Positions 1-12,847 of a DNA stretch of 64,000 bases are shown piece by piece. The notes under the pieces were generated by a model that did not search any database, was not told the origin of the DNA, and worked only from the letters and a program-made list of their open reading frames with translations. Made by a program: the position numbers and the translations under genes. Numbering within the stretch: position 1 is the first letter of the stretch; each line of letters begins with the position of its first letter. Source of the DNA: Antedon mediterranea (lineage: Eukaryota > Echinodermata > Crinoidea > Comatulida > Antedonidae); assembly GCF_964355755.1 (NCBI RefSeq), contig NC_092671.1:11731001-11795000 (forward strand), given 5' to 3'.

Positions 1-3000
1 TACTCATACAACTTTAGAGTGTGAATGTTTGTATAAACTGAAACTTTCATACTTCACACATTAAAATACCATTGCAGATTATCGATTAATATTTTAAATA
101 TTGCTATATTGAACTTTACATTTTTATCGTCTAATATTTATTGTTAGTAATTTGTTTTACTAAAATAACCAAATATTAGAATATATATTATTATACTGTT
201 TTACTACAGATCAAAATGTAGAGAAAGATTTATAGCCAAAAATAACTCATGTATATCATCTTGAATTTACACAAGTTATAAAACAATTTCATTCTCAGAA
301 ATTGGCCTACATTTTTTTTTAAAGAAAATTTACAATAGATTTATGGCACACACAACAAAGTGATAAAATACAGGTACATGACTATTTCACTGTAAAATAA
401 TAAACTAAATTTATAATGTAAACAGTAAAGAAAGTTTTTATTTAATGATAATTTGCATTTGTACAGAATCATTCCACTAAAAGAATTCCCTATGGCGCTG
501 TCGTCTTCTCTTCTATTTTTGTGTGCGATTAATTTGTATACAGTTTAAATTTTTACATCATTGGTATTTTTTATTGTGCCAGTCAAATTTACTTTTATTA
601 TTTTTTACTTGGTGACAGATAAAATTATCTTAATCTATGGGAAAGCTACGAATGCTGTACCGCTGGAATTCTTGAGTTCTTTTCACCATTAACGAAGTAT
701 TTTTCAATCGTAAGAAAGCACATGCAACAGGTTTACAGGCAATTTACAAACGTATTTTGCTTTCAATCGGTACACATTTGAATGGGTTGCAGGTTCTTCA
801 TTCCTATGGTATAGTGTAAAGAATAAAGGCGAGTGCAGTGAAGCTCTGTCTTGAAACGTTAAATGCCTTGGGGTCTGTATTTTTAAAGAAAACATGGAAG
901 TTTCTATCAATCAAAATCTGAATGAATAAATCATTCCTTTCAAGATTAAAAAATCAAAGATTTTAAACACTTTTGTAATCCTCTGAATTTTTGTGTGTTG
1001 CTTCTATTGTTAAGTGTAAAAGAATACTCAGAAATGGGTGTTGAATTTCCCCTCAACGGACATGGAATTTGTAGCACTACAGTACTTCACATACAATCTG
1101 ATTTTAAAACTTATCAAAACAGTACTTTCAACCATTTGGTAACTTTGTTCAAGCGATATACCAAAACAATCTATTCATTACTGTACTGTACCTTGATTTT
1201 ATATTTTATGAATCTACTATTTTTTTTATAAATGATTGATTGTTAAACTAAACTATTGTACGCAGGTTTTCATCTACAGTAAGTACCTGATAGTGAATGT
1301 GTTTCCAGTCACAATCAATGTATCGAGAGAGATCTCAGAGATGATGCTCCTACTGTACTATCTTCAAATCCCATACAAAGTTTTTTATCGTACTGTACAT
1401 GGGATTAATGTTTCAACAATCCATTGAAGGACGAGGCAATAAGAAGGGCACACAGGTCCAAACTCAATGTATATCATATATCATATCATTTATGTTGCGA
1501 TACGAAAGGCAAAAATGAACATCCCGTACCACTTCTTTATCATTTCTCTCTCTTGAAAATAGCTATTTGATATAGATCCTAATGCTACAGTATAGTACAT
1601 GAAAGTTTATTGACCTTTTATCAAATCTTCTGTTCTACCTAGCTAATAAAGTACATCTACCATAGATAGAAATTAATACAACCATCAAATTAACTATTGT
1701 TATGAATAAACTAAACACCTGCCTGTCCGCCTTATGATTCATCCAGAGTTTATTAAGGAAACATCCATTAAATTCCATGATTCATTCCGGAAAGGCTCCA
1801 CCCAGGAATATTAAAGCATTGATCCAGGCAAGCTACACACTTTAATTACACCACCACGCCTATAATTATTATGTGTAGTTCATTGTCATTAATAAAAGAA
1901 TTTATTTTTTCAATTCACAAGTACTGTGACAAACAATTGCTTATTGTCTCAAATGTACTACAGTATTTTCAATGCATTTTCATTTATTAAAATTAATTAT
2001 TTATATACAGTACATACACACTGTATTTGAATAATTAACTATGACGTGCAACAGGCGATTACTAACAAAGACTTAAAATTGCTGATGAGAAATCTTGGTA
2101 ACAAAGGATTCTTGGTAACTATTACATTAGTTGAACAGCATTATAAAATTACATTAATGATTCTGAATTTTTCCACAAGGCGATAAATAATATTTGAAAC
2201 ATTTTATTTTAATTCTCATTTGGTGATATTTTCTTTCAAATTTATTCTTAACATCAAATATCAATTTAATTACAGTATTTTAAAGAGTTGCTACTGTAGT
2301 GCAATGCTTTATACATGGACGAATATGCTAGACGTACATAATGTTCACGCAGAACACCAATTTTTGATGGGGAAAAAAAATAGGTCGTTGTCAGGTTTGA
2401 GTATTAAATGTCATGAAAAGGTTTACAGGTTCATCAGGAAGCTGTGCTACTGTGCTAGGTATTATTTGATCTTTGATAACGAGGAGCGAAGATGATGCTG
2501 ATTGCCAATTTATACAAGTACTGGTAATGATGTGATTTAATTAAGAATGACAATTAACATGTCTGAGAGATGAGAAAAGTAGAACTTGATGAAAGACAGA
2601 CAGTACACTAACACTTATGAGTCACAGATTAACGAGTCGTGTCTTTTGTCCAAATAATGATTCAATCTTAATAATATACAGAACATAACAACATTACATA
2701 CAGTAAATCACTCGGGGATTTATGTCGATCAAATTATGTGTGTGAACAGGAGGTTGATTCTTGCAAACTTATATCAACAGTGAAATAGCGAAAACGTAGG
2801 TTTCTTCACATTGAACAATCAATATCTGTAATCTACTAATAAATTCCCATGTGAAAATGATGGTAGCATGTTTTGGCTATCTATACGATATTTGATTATT
2901 AAGTACAATTAAGTACATGATCAAATATGGGTGTCGTTTATAATTCAACTCAATTTCTTTTATTTCGGAAATTTTTCATCCCCAAAAAAAAAATCGCAAA

Positions 3001-3052
3001 CTCTAAGCTTAAATAGTTTAACTTTATTTCTATTACAACGTTTTTTTGACAG
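1..3052. other. AT-rich region, no gene recognised
   Basis: I find no convincing exon here. The DNA is AT-rich and crowded with TACAGTA/TACTGTA words. The reading frames over 60 codons have no family resemblance. Because the CFAP410 first exon at 11.1 kb points left on the minus strand, this could be intron or the far end of that gene, but I could not find its leucine-rich-repeat exons. Confidence 0.4.
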
Positions 3053-3415
3053 CTACAAGACAGGACAATATTAAGTACTGCTGATGCTCCAGAGTTTGCA
3101 AGTTATTGCCCACTACAGAATTCGGGAACATTACTTAATAAACACAGGAAAGGGACTGCTGAAACTTTTGATGATTTGAAGAGGAATTTATACAACCCAT
3201 TCGTAAAATCAACGATTTGTAAACTGAACGTTCGTAAAATACACGTTTTACTGTACATTGCGCACCAAATTTAAGCAATGCTAGACTTGAGAATGCTCTT
3301 CACACCTCTTACAACCAGTTCCCAATCGCTTCACAGGAATTATTTGATTATGAGCCTGGCATAATGGGTATCCAGTCATACAGAAACATAATGCAATATA
3401 TCTGGCTATAAATTG
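3053..3415 (+). other. Uncharacterised coding-like stretch, possibly an exon or pseudo-exon
   Basis: A pyrimidine-rich tract ending in TTTGACAG (to 3052) looks like a splice acceptor. It is followed by 73 open codons (3053-3271, stop at 3272-3274), with residues such as TAETFDDLKRNLYNPF. A second frame is open in the next part and ends near 3415, including NARLENALHTSYNQF and LFDYEPGIMGIQSY. Base composition is less AT-rich than the surroundings. The change of frame at about 3240-3275 could mean a frameshifted relic, an unrecognised intron or chance. The minus strand also has an open frame over 3295-3430. I recognise no family and see no start codon. Confidence 0.25.
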
Positions 3416-4093
3416 CCAACTTGAGGATTGGGTTGAGCGACGATACTCAAAGTTCTATTAAAATGTGTGTAGTCAAAAAATAATACAAGATACACAATAT
3501 ACATTAGCTTGGCGCATGCAACGTCATACTCCAGACGTAAGTAGCACCTACAGTATGTACGCTGTACGCTGCATCCTCAATGGTCATGCAAGAGGTGTTG
3601 CCCTAAGTATTTTTTGTGCATCTACCTTTTCCCAATAAGGTCCAAGAAAGTGAACAATAAATAGGTGTTGAATGATGATGAATTTCTATATAAATACAAC
3701 TTTTCAGTATTGTAGATAATGTACAGTATAATTTAACTCATAGTTCCTGTGCTTATAGAGTAGATATATGTGGTTATGACTATGTTTTCATCATAAAGTT
3801 TGTCATTTAATTGGCGTTGTGTTTGATTCTAAGACATCATAAATAATCTTTTGAAATCTAATGTGTGCAAATATCAAATGTTTTTAATAGGGGTATACAC
3901 TCTTTGAATACAATTAAGTTCTTTTAACCATTATTAAATGCCAAAGAGTATTTTAATGTGTAATTTTCATTCCAAACATGAAATAGCCAGTAGGTACAAT
4001 AGTGGCCTGAAGATGACAGGTATTATAATGCTTGACATCGTGTCAACCATAAAGCTGATTCTCGACTTGTACAGTTACAAAGTATAATACAGT

Positions 4094-4243
4094 AGGCAAA
4101 TTCTGTGATACAGCGTCACATGTACAGTATCACATACATTAATGCATACAGTAGTATGTCATAAGCCTAAAATACACTATAGGCACCACGTGTGATACAT
4201 AGTACTGTACTGTATGTGACATACTGTATTACAGAAATTGCCT
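4094..4243. mobile_element. Short inverted-repeat (MITE-like) element
   Basis: The left end AGGCAAATTCTGTGATACAG is the imperfect reverse complement of the right end CTGTATTACAGAAATTGCCT. The two 28-bp arms enclose about 95 bp. It has the size and form of a MITE; no superfamily could be assigned. Confidence 0.6.
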
Positions 4244-6455
4244 ATGATACTGGACAGAATGCCATATGTGGGGATACACTACAGAGAATCGGGGGGAAAG
4301 AGTTATAACTACTGTATATTGTGTAGTAACATAACAATTAATCTTAATGTTTTAAACTGAATTCATAATTCCAAATGTCAAACTATTTTTTTATATTCCA
4401 AACTGAGGAAACATGAACAGTATTTTTTTGTCTCCTTTCTCAACAACCATGACATGAATAAACTCGTATTATTGTAAATAGCATTCTAAAAATAGTCATC
4501 TTTTTAGAAAAATGTGCTCAATCTGAAAACAACATCTTTGCAGTAGGTGATGACAAACAGAATGTGTTAATGTCTGACGAAAATCTCATGGGGGAAGGAA
4601 AAAGCAAAACATTTTTGATTAATAATATTTGTTGTCTTGAGAAAATTTCCTAGTTAATGACTCCATAGTGTTTACATGCTTTTTTCTTTATCAGAGTTAA
4701 ATTCCGGACTATCAGAGTTACACTGCTGCTAAGCTTGTTTTGCATTCAAATGCAAAAAATACACTGGTTAAAAAACATCCAAGATTTATTTAGCTCTAAA
4801 ACCTACTGTATATTCTGAAGTTGAAGTTAGTACTGTACATCAGAAACAACTCTGAAATCTATTTGAGTATCAGAGTTAACAATGCAGGCTGTTATCCAGT
4901 AAACACTAAAGTATTTAGCAAAATAGATGGCAAAATGTTACTGTACTACTGTCTACACTATACCATATACCATGATAATGTCATATCACTACCATATTTA
5001 AGCATATCACTACCATATTTGGGCACATCACACTTTTTTTTGTCACATATGTAGAGAATAATGCTGAGCACCGGAAAGCTGATATTTCACAATATATTTG
5101 AAAGAAAATAATGTACATGTTTGACCTACTTTTAACTAGAACAAGTTTTTTTTAATATCAAAAGGTTTAACATTGAATTATACTGTACTGTAGGTATTAA
5201 AGTAAGCACTAAAATACTATACTGTAAATTTTAACTCAATGTTTTTTTATGAACATTACTCATTTCGCACTAAGCATCTTAAATAAATTTAGAATTATAT
5301 GACCTACATTTATCCACTTTGAAATAATGTCACAGCTTATGAATTTAGAGCAATAGACACAAAAAGTAACATTTTGGATTTATTTGCTGTAAATCCTCTT
5401 TCTTTACATCAATAAGGAATGAAGAAGGATAATCTAATAAATCCATGTTTCTACAACCATATGAACATAATGCTTAGAAAACCATTACAATGATGATTCA
5501 GAAGCTTAGTGCAGTTAGACAAATAGATTAAAAATGCTCAGATTTCAGCCAACAAACATACATTTCTGATAAAATTTACACTAAATCAGAAAATCTTCAT
5601 TTTACAGTATAGAACAGGCAGATAGACAAATTATTTAAGAAAATATTTCTTAAATTTTATGAGAACAAAAATAAACAAATCTTAATCATATTAAATAAGA
5701 AAAAAAAGTATGGAGCGAAACTAGTTGTTGAGACTTGACAATGTAAAATAAAAAAAAAGAAATAAAACCTTTATTCTGAAAAATTAACTAACTGTATAAG
5801 TATAATTACTTATGTTTAGGCTGAAACGCTACTTAGTATCTGGATTAAAACATGCTACCTACAGTACAGTATATCTGGATTAAAACAAACTTTGTGAATA
5901 CTGTATAAGTCGTTTAAAAGTACATAATTGTCTTTACCTACAGGTTAATTCAATGAACACTTAACATTGTACACTACAGTACATCAATCAGAGTGGACAT
6001 ACAATAAACGTGTTTAACAATACTTTTGATCGGACCAAAGATACAGTACACAAATCCCTGGAATGCATTTTCAATACAAATTTCATACAGTACTGTATCT
6101 AGACAAAGATTTTTACAAAAACTATGTAGGTCACATACTGTTATCTTTTTAGATTCTTTAGTTAATGAATTTTTATTTCTGCAGTTTAATGAGCCATATC
6201 CAATAAAGAAATGTGCAGGAACGGAAGAAACATTTCTCTATGGTATACTGTAGGCAGGTTCTTTTTAATCTAGTTGGATGGTAGTGAGGGAATATACAGT
6301 ACAGTAGATACTTCATTATTCTTGTCCACTGAGGCTAGTTTTTAAGTTGAAGAAAAACCAGGCATGCATATAATATGATTAGCTTTAAAATGTCACTAAA
6401 GCTTAAAAATATAATGCTTGACAAATACTTTAAGAAGAAGGAAAGGATGTCTGTA
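4244..6455. other. Intergenic or intronic, TACTGTA-rich
   Basis: No gene seen. At 4975-5050 there is a fragment of the MITE family described at 16735 and 24038 (ATATCACTACCATATTTGGG followed by CACATCACAC). The remainder is AT-rich with scattered TACAGTA words. Confidence 0.4.
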
Positions 6456-6580
6456 CTGGACTACATGCCATCCAAGGATCAATAGGACAAGTTCTCTCGC
6501 ACTTATTTTTTTTTCGCTGGACTACATGCCATCCAAGGATCAATACTGTAGGACAAGTTTTCTCGCACTTATTTTTTTTT
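6456..6580. repeat. Tandem duplication, 2 x about 62 bp
   Basis: Two adjacent copies of a segment starting CTGGACTACATGCCATCCAA and ending in a T-run begin at 6456 and 6517. The second copy carries an extra CTGTA. The foldback element starts immediately after the T-run of the second copy. Confidence 0.8.
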
Positions 6581-9500
6581 CGCCGTGGCTAAAGATATGG
6601 TACCGTATCCTAACTTTCGTTTGCATAAAGGTACGGTAAAATTGCATTACTTCATAATCAGCCAATGAGGTGCTGGTATGTGTGACGTCATCGTATAAGG
6701 ACTTGGGATTCTTTTTCATATCGCGAAAACAGTGATCAACCGGCTGCTTAACATTTTCTTTATTATGCTTCATTTATCGCTATTATCTCCGTCGTGTGAC
6801 AAAACTAAATGTAGCCTAGGCCTATAGTCCATGGGATTTAGCTAAAAAATGACCCTTTTCTCACACAAATTGCAAGAAAAAATTTTTTTGATGAAATGTG
6901 TTCTTTAGACCCTACTGAACACATTTATCAACGTTAGGACATTTTTCGACAACGGGAAGTAGCCTAATTTGCATAATTAAAAATGGCCGCCATTTTTAAT
7001 AACGTACTCTGTATCTTGGAAACCGCTAGTCACAGATACTTAATTATGGTGTCAAAATCGTTAGAATATATGTTTTTATATTCACTTTATTGAAAAATTT
7101 TGTCCAAAAATGAATGGAAGTGCTATTTCTAACATTATTGACCTTTGACCTTGAATTCTCATATCTCAGCAACCACTAATCGGAGATATACAAATTAGGG
7201 CTTAAATTGTTCAGAAACTACACATTTATATCCAGTCTAATGGCATGTTTTTGCAAAAAATGGCGGATTCTAACATTACTGACCTTTGATTTATCATATC
7301 TTAGCAACCACTAATCTGAGAGACACACAATATGGCTCAAACTATTCAGAAACTACATATTTATATTTAGTCTAATGGCATGTTTTTGCAAAAAATGGCC
7401 GATTCTAACATTATTGACCTTTGAACTTTGCACTACATAAAATTGCATAACTTTGAAAATATTGTACATATGAAATTATTTTTAGTGTCAAATTATTCAG
7501 AACATACATGTTTCTATACAGTCCAATGACACATTATGTCCAATAATGACCTATTGTATGGTTATTAACATTTGAACTATTGAAAAGGATTTTTAAACCC
7601 GGAATCTTCTTCATGTAGGCATTCATTAGAACATGTGATTTGGCACTACTTGTTTAGAATATGGTGGTAATTTAAAGTGCATGTAACCAGTTGATTTAAA
7701 TTAAATTTAAAAACTGAAAATATTCACTTAAAAAAAAAAATATTAGACTATATATACATACATTATAGGTTTGGATTATTAATACATTTTTAATTCGGTC
7801 TTACATCTTACTCAGGAGAAAGTTGGTGTTGACACTCAGAGCCAACAAAAATGTATTTTTTTTAATGATATATTGTACATACTTTAAATAGGCCATGCAA
7901 TTTTGCAGGTTTATTAACGTTTTTTTCAAGTTAGTAATTTATTTTTTGATCATATTAAATTGCCATTAAATGGCATATTAAAAAAAAACAAATTTCTAAA
8001 GATTATTTAGTTTATATTTTGCTAAGGATAGCATCACTATTAAGGGCATTCTTTTAGGTTGAAACATAGTCTTATTAAGAAGGCATTTTCTACTAATAGA
8101 CGCATTGTTGACAACTGGAATTTTAAAAGATCGATGTTAATGCAACATATTTAGTTTAGTTTAATTAATTGGCTATCGAGACTCATAATTAGGCTGACCA
8201 CCACTTGCAATATTTTCGCCGTATACAGTAAAAACCTCAGTTTCTTATGGAATTTATTTATTTATTTCAATAACCGTACTACAGTACGACTACTAGTGGT
8301 GTATAGTTTTTAACCTTTTATAACTTGTTTTTGTACTTTTTTTACGTGAATGTATTGTGTATGTACCATGTTTCTATGTGGTTTCATTTTTACCATTTTT
8401 TAACCATAAATTTTAATGCTTTTAATATAAATATCTTGTAATTCAGCTTCAGCTGCCGAAAACGATAAGAAATAAAATAAACAAACGTGTAAACTTGTAT
8501 TGTAGGCAGTTTATGGATGAATGCAATAGTTTATGCTTATAAATTTAATGTACCATGGCCTACTTTAAACTAAACATAATAAGTCAACGTTGCAACTCTT
8601 ACATTTTAGAGTGCCAAATCACATGTTCTAATGGATGTCCACATGAAGAAGATTCCGGGTTTAAAGACTTTTCAAATATAGTTCAAATGTTAATAACCAT
8701 ACAATAGGCCATTATTGGACATAATGTGTCATTGGATTCTATAGAAACATGTATGTTCTGAACAATTTGACACTAAAAATAATTTCATATGTACAATATT
8801 TTCAAAGTTATGCGATTTTATGTAGTGCAAAGTTCAAAGGTCAATAATGTTAGAATCGGCCATTTTTTGCAAAAACATGCCATTAGACTAAATATAAATA
8901 TGTAGTTTTTGAACAGTTTGAGCCATATTGTGTGTCTCTCAGATTAGTGGTTGCTAAGATATGATAAATCAAGGTCAAAGGTCAATAATGTTAGAATCCG
9001 CCATTTTTTGCAAAAACATGCCATTAGACTGGATATAAATGTGTAGTTTCTGAACAATTTAAGCCCTAATTTGTATATCTCCGATTAGTGGTTGCTGAGA
9101 TATGATAAATCAAGGTCAAAGGTCAATAATGTTAGAAATAGCACTTCCATTCATTTTTGGACAAACTTTTTCATTAAAGTGAATATAAAAACATATATTC
9201 TAACGATTTTGACACCATAATTAAATATCTGTGACTAGCGGTTTCCAAGATACAGAGTACGTTATTAAAAATGGCGGCCATTTTTAATTATGCAAATTAG
9301 GCTACTTCCTGTTGTCGAAAAATGTCCTAACGTTAATAAATGTGTTCAGTAGGGTCTAAAGAACACATTTCATCAAAAAAACCTTTTCTTGCAATTTGTG
9401 TGAGTTAAAAGTCTAAATCCCATTGACTACTATGTCTGTTATTATTGATAGGCAAAAACATGTTGATTTTAATTCTAGAATACAGAAATTTACCGTTTCA

Positions 9501-10209
9501 AAAGAGGCCTACTACGTACTATAACCATGCTATAGCCTCGGTATATTAGTTTGTTTGCCAGGCTGGGGCCAGCTGCATATGTGCGCTGATTTCTGTGACT
9601 AAGAAATGGGGCTAGGCATATTGTCTAAATCATAGTATTTGAGGGCCCCTTTATTGTCCGCATTTGCTTTTTGTTTATGGTCACCATCTGTAAACAAAGT
9701 TTATTAAAAAATATAGGCCTAAATAGGCCATTTGGAATAAAAATAAAACCCTCATAGTAACTATAGGCCAATGGACGAATGAACTAGACGCAACACAATT
9801 TCCAACATTGAATTATAATTCCTTTACTTCTAATTTGGCTATCAACATATTTCTACTGTAGTGTAGTGTTTAATGTTGTATAATGAAATAATATTTGAGA
9901 TTGAGTGCATGATTTAAACGCTTTATGTAACGTCCACCAACCACATGATCTTGCTCTATTACTAAATACAGCATCGACGATTCTGGATTCAACATTACTA
10001 GGTCTAGCCCAGAGGCTGAGTCACAGAATCATCAGCGCACACATCCATGCAGCCTGGTGCCGCCGATAGGCATTCTGTAACAGGCGCGATATGAAAAAAA
10101 AATCCTTATACAATGACGTCACACACGTACCAGCACCCCCATTGGCGGACTATGACGTACCTTTAGCAAACGTAAGTTAGGATACGGTACCGTATCTTTA
10201 GCCACTGCG
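6581..10209. mobile_element. Giant foldback (inverted-repeat) element, 3.6 kb
   Basis: The left end (GTGGCTAAAGATATGGTACC) reappears reverse-complemented at the right end (GGTACCGTATCTTTAGCCAC). The match continues inward to about 7655 on the left and about 8607 on the right. The right arm is interrupted by about 650 bp (9430-10085) with no match on the left. Both outer ends abut T-runs. The arms contain internal tandem repeats of about 125 bp (7200-7430 and 8820-9120), each with TCTAACATTATTGACCTTTG. No transposase frame is visible, so this is non-autonomous. Foldback transposon is the best description; the superfamily is unknown. Confidence 0.8.
8215..8485 (+). mobile_element. LINE 3' tail inside the foldback spacer
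   Basis: The T-rich run-up followed by TAATTCAGCTTCAGCTGCCG and GAAATAAAATAAAC resembles the 3' UTR and A-rich end of CR1/L2-type LINEs. It lies in the single-copy spacer between the foldback arms. The call rests on style alone, with no coding part present. Confidence 0.45.
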
Positions 10210-11052
10210 TTTTTTTTTCATGTAGAAAAAATACATTTTGTGCATTTATTGTTGTGATCTCTTTTGTGTGAAAAGGTGTTGAATTTGTTTTAAAATTATG
10301 TTATAACTTATTTTTTTAAAGTGGTTGATTCCTACAGACTGCAGTTTTGCCAACAGATGCGGCCCAGTGAAGCAGGAGATGCCAAGGGGTGTACTGTAGG
10401 TTTGAGAAGAGGAGATTGGTGTAAAAACTATGGTAGAAAAAGGCACCGGATCTGTAACAATTTTGTCCATTTTTCTGAATGAAAGATATTCAATGAGTCA
10501 AGCATTTAAATTTTTGTAAAAACTATTTAAATTTACAGTGGATATCTTACAGAACTAGGCAAGTTAGTTTCGCTGATAAATGAAGGAGACAGCTATACTT
10601 TATGATTATTGATACAGTATAAATAAATTGTATTTAAAAAAGCAAACATTTATAAATCATGAAATTCTTAATCCACTACCTACTACTCTCCTTATTCAAT
10701 ATTATTTTAGCCTACTAGGCACAGATGTAGGCCTAAGGCCTACACTTGTACAATTTACAAATTTAAAAATTCAGTAATATACGAATAATTAATATATTAA
10801 AACTAGGTCTATCTGCTTTTCTTATAACACTGTAGGAGGCCTTAAACAACACACACAGTGATAACAGAAATTGAAAAGAGGGCAACATTAAACAAAAATT
10901 CAACAAGTGTTAAGTCTAACAGAAGTACTCTGCTCCTGTCTCACTCTCACAGTCTGTCAAAAATTTATAATCATCACGGTCAACTAACAGTAAATGAGAG
11001 AATGAAAAGTATGTTTCTAAGTTTAATTTATATAACTAAAAAAGGAACTTAC
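10210..11052. other. Region downstream of the CFAP410 exon; no further exon recognised
   Basis: This should begin the first intron of CFAP410 (minus strand). A 74-codon minus frame at 10246-10470 has a good ATG context and a GC-richer 5' half, but its product matches nothing I know and no leucine-rich repeats appear. Confidence 0.4.
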
Positions 11053-11132
11053 CAGCAATTGAGCTTACGAACATTTTCCAAATCCGAAGCTCGAGCCCTG
11101 GCAAGGACGAGCCCCTCGGTAAGCTTCACCAT
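11053..11132 (-). CDS. CFAP410: CFAP410 (C21orf2) orthologue, first coding exon only
   Basis: The exon encodes 26 codons plus two bases. It begins MVKLTEGLVLARARASDL and ends with RKLNC plus TG, which becomes W with a G from the next exon. This matches the conserved N-terminus of CFAP410/C21orf2, a leucine-rich-repeat protein of the ciliary base that works with NEK1 in cilia formation and DNA repair. The exon ends at a consensus donor (TG|GTAAGT, GT at 11051-11052). The human gene also starts with a short exon ending at this tryptophan, as far as I recall. The start codon is the first ATG in frame, with context ACGATGG. The LRR exons are not found in 1-11 kb; they may lie beyond a long intron containing the foldback element, or outside the window. 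Confidence 0.85.
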
Positions 11133-11866
11133 CGTTCGTTTGTCGCGTTCGGCCTTTTTCCACTGCAAAAAAAGTATACTGACTGATACCTAGCCGCCTA
11201 GCCTATTCAAATCGGTAACTTTCTTTGCAAAGCGTTGTTGAAATTTATGCTAGAGTAAACAAAATGAACTTTTAGGGAACCACCAGACACTTTAATTGTC
11301 TAGCTTTTGCACGAATGTCAGCACAGAAAAATTAATTCTTGCCTGAGTATAACTTGACAACTGCAAAGTATGAACTCAAGAGTTGGTTTTCGTTGTTTCG
11401 AAGACTCTCTCTTCACCAAAAATCGTTTTAACTATAGGTGGCGCTATAAACAATTTTTAAAAACTTGAGGAGACAAACCAAAAATAGCAATCAATTTAAA
11501 AATTGTACTTGTATAATAATAGTAGGGTTAAGGTGGGGGAGGGGGGGGGGATAGGCAGGAATTTGCTCAACGTTTCATTGTATACATTAAGCAAAATGTG
11601 GTCTAATATTAGGTGGTGGAAATAAACTTTTCTGTACTACTATAAATCAAATTTATTAACGTAAATCATGGAGGTATAAATCATGGAGTAAAGAATTACT
11701 CCATGTATAAATACCTCCATGCGTAATTTGCACATTAAATTCATTGTGTGTAGTTTGGAGAAAAAGGACTTATAATTTGAATTTAATTGTATGGGTACTG
11801 AAATAGAATTGGTTGAAGGAAAAGAGTCGTGATCTTTATAAATTGGCGGTACCGACCAATAGTCTT
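11133..11866. other. CFAP410 upstream region
   Basis: This holds the presumed CFAP410 promoter and 5' UTR (11133 onward, minus strand). It includes a G-run (11533-11550) that could form a G-quadruplex. No TATA box is obvious, as expected for a broadly expressed ciliary gene. No other gene seen. Confidence 0.35.
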
Positions 11867-11867
11867 C

Positions 11868-12687
11868 TTTTATTAACAAGGCCAACAGCCATTAAGTCGC
11901 GTGCTACACAATGCATGATACCGGACCGACAGACAGACCGACAGACCGACAGACAGACCGACAGACAGACAGACAGAGAGACCGACCGACCGACATAGTG
12001 AACTATACTGACCGAAATTACTGAACATGTTTAAAAATGTTGAAATGTTTAAAAACATTTATTTTTTTTTAATTTACACGTTCGTAGCCTGTCACTTTCG
12101 ACGTGCTCGTATAACGTAATTTCGAGTTGAAAAGTAAGTCAAGAAAACAGAAATCGGGCAAAAAGAGTGCGCAATAACATTTAACGCGCAGTGCGCGCGC
12201 AAAAATATGCGCACTCATGGCAATTTTGTAAACGCTTAAAATTGCCTGAAAAATGTACTCTTATTTCATCGAAAATAAATTTTGAAAATGTTAAGCGCGC
12301 GTACGCATGCGTTACATGCGCTATACACGTAATTGTATTGCCATAATATGATGATTTATGCCCTGAAATTTATGAGTACCAAATTTTATTTAATTGTGAT
12401 TCATGGTTGTGAAGATATGATTACAAACGTGATTTCGTTAAATCGTGCTTAGACCGCGTAATTTTTTATTGCGCACCGTGAAGACATAACCACATTGATT
12501 CCTGGCCATAAGGAATATACTGTGAAAAATTGACCTAGCTAGATTAAACTGATATCAAGATAAGGTCAGAAAGCGATAAAACGCATAGTGATACCGGACC
12601 GACAGACAGACAGACCGACAGACAGACCGACAGACAGACAGACCGACCGACCGACATAGTGAACTATAGAGTCGCTTCCACGCGACT
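11868..12687 (+). mobile_element. HINE-like repeat with (ACMG)n microsatellites and satellite-like core
   Basis: From left to right: a small hairpin (GGC-CAACA-GCC), subterminal repeat AGTCGCG (11895), a (GACC/GACA)n microsatellite (11924-11994), GACATAGTGAACTATA, a unique core, a second microsatellite (12596-12655), GACATAGTGAACTATAG again, and a terminal hairpin AGTCGC..GCGACT (12670-12687). The core near 12097 (CGACGTGCTCGTATAACGTA) closely matches the satellite motif CGACGTGCTCGTATGACGTA. The layout parallels Helentron-derived HINEs such as DINE-1 and pearl, which carry a central microsatellite and a hairpin end. Its right end lies 160 bp before the COX7C start codon. Confidence 0.7.
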
Positions 12688-12847
12688 AAAAACCAAGCTA
12701 CAGAGTATAAGCTATAATCTTTCTCATAATCATCTTTTTGGTGAAATAGTAATGCGCCATCATCGGTGAGTTTGTTTACTGTGGAGTGGTCATAAGAAGA
12801 ATTTTCACAACTACTGAACACATCCTGTTGGTTGGAACAGCAAAAAA

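Noticed and set aside
10246-10470. Minus-strand 74-codon frame as a CFAP410 exon
   Set aside because: No leucine-rich repeats, and no acceptor giving the G needed to complete the tryptophan codon.
11813-12058. Frames with (DRQT)n or (SVCL)n residues at 11813-11998, 11873-12058, 12555-12821 and 25313-25567
   Set aside because: Translations of the (ACMG)n microsatellite in HINE-like elements, not genes.
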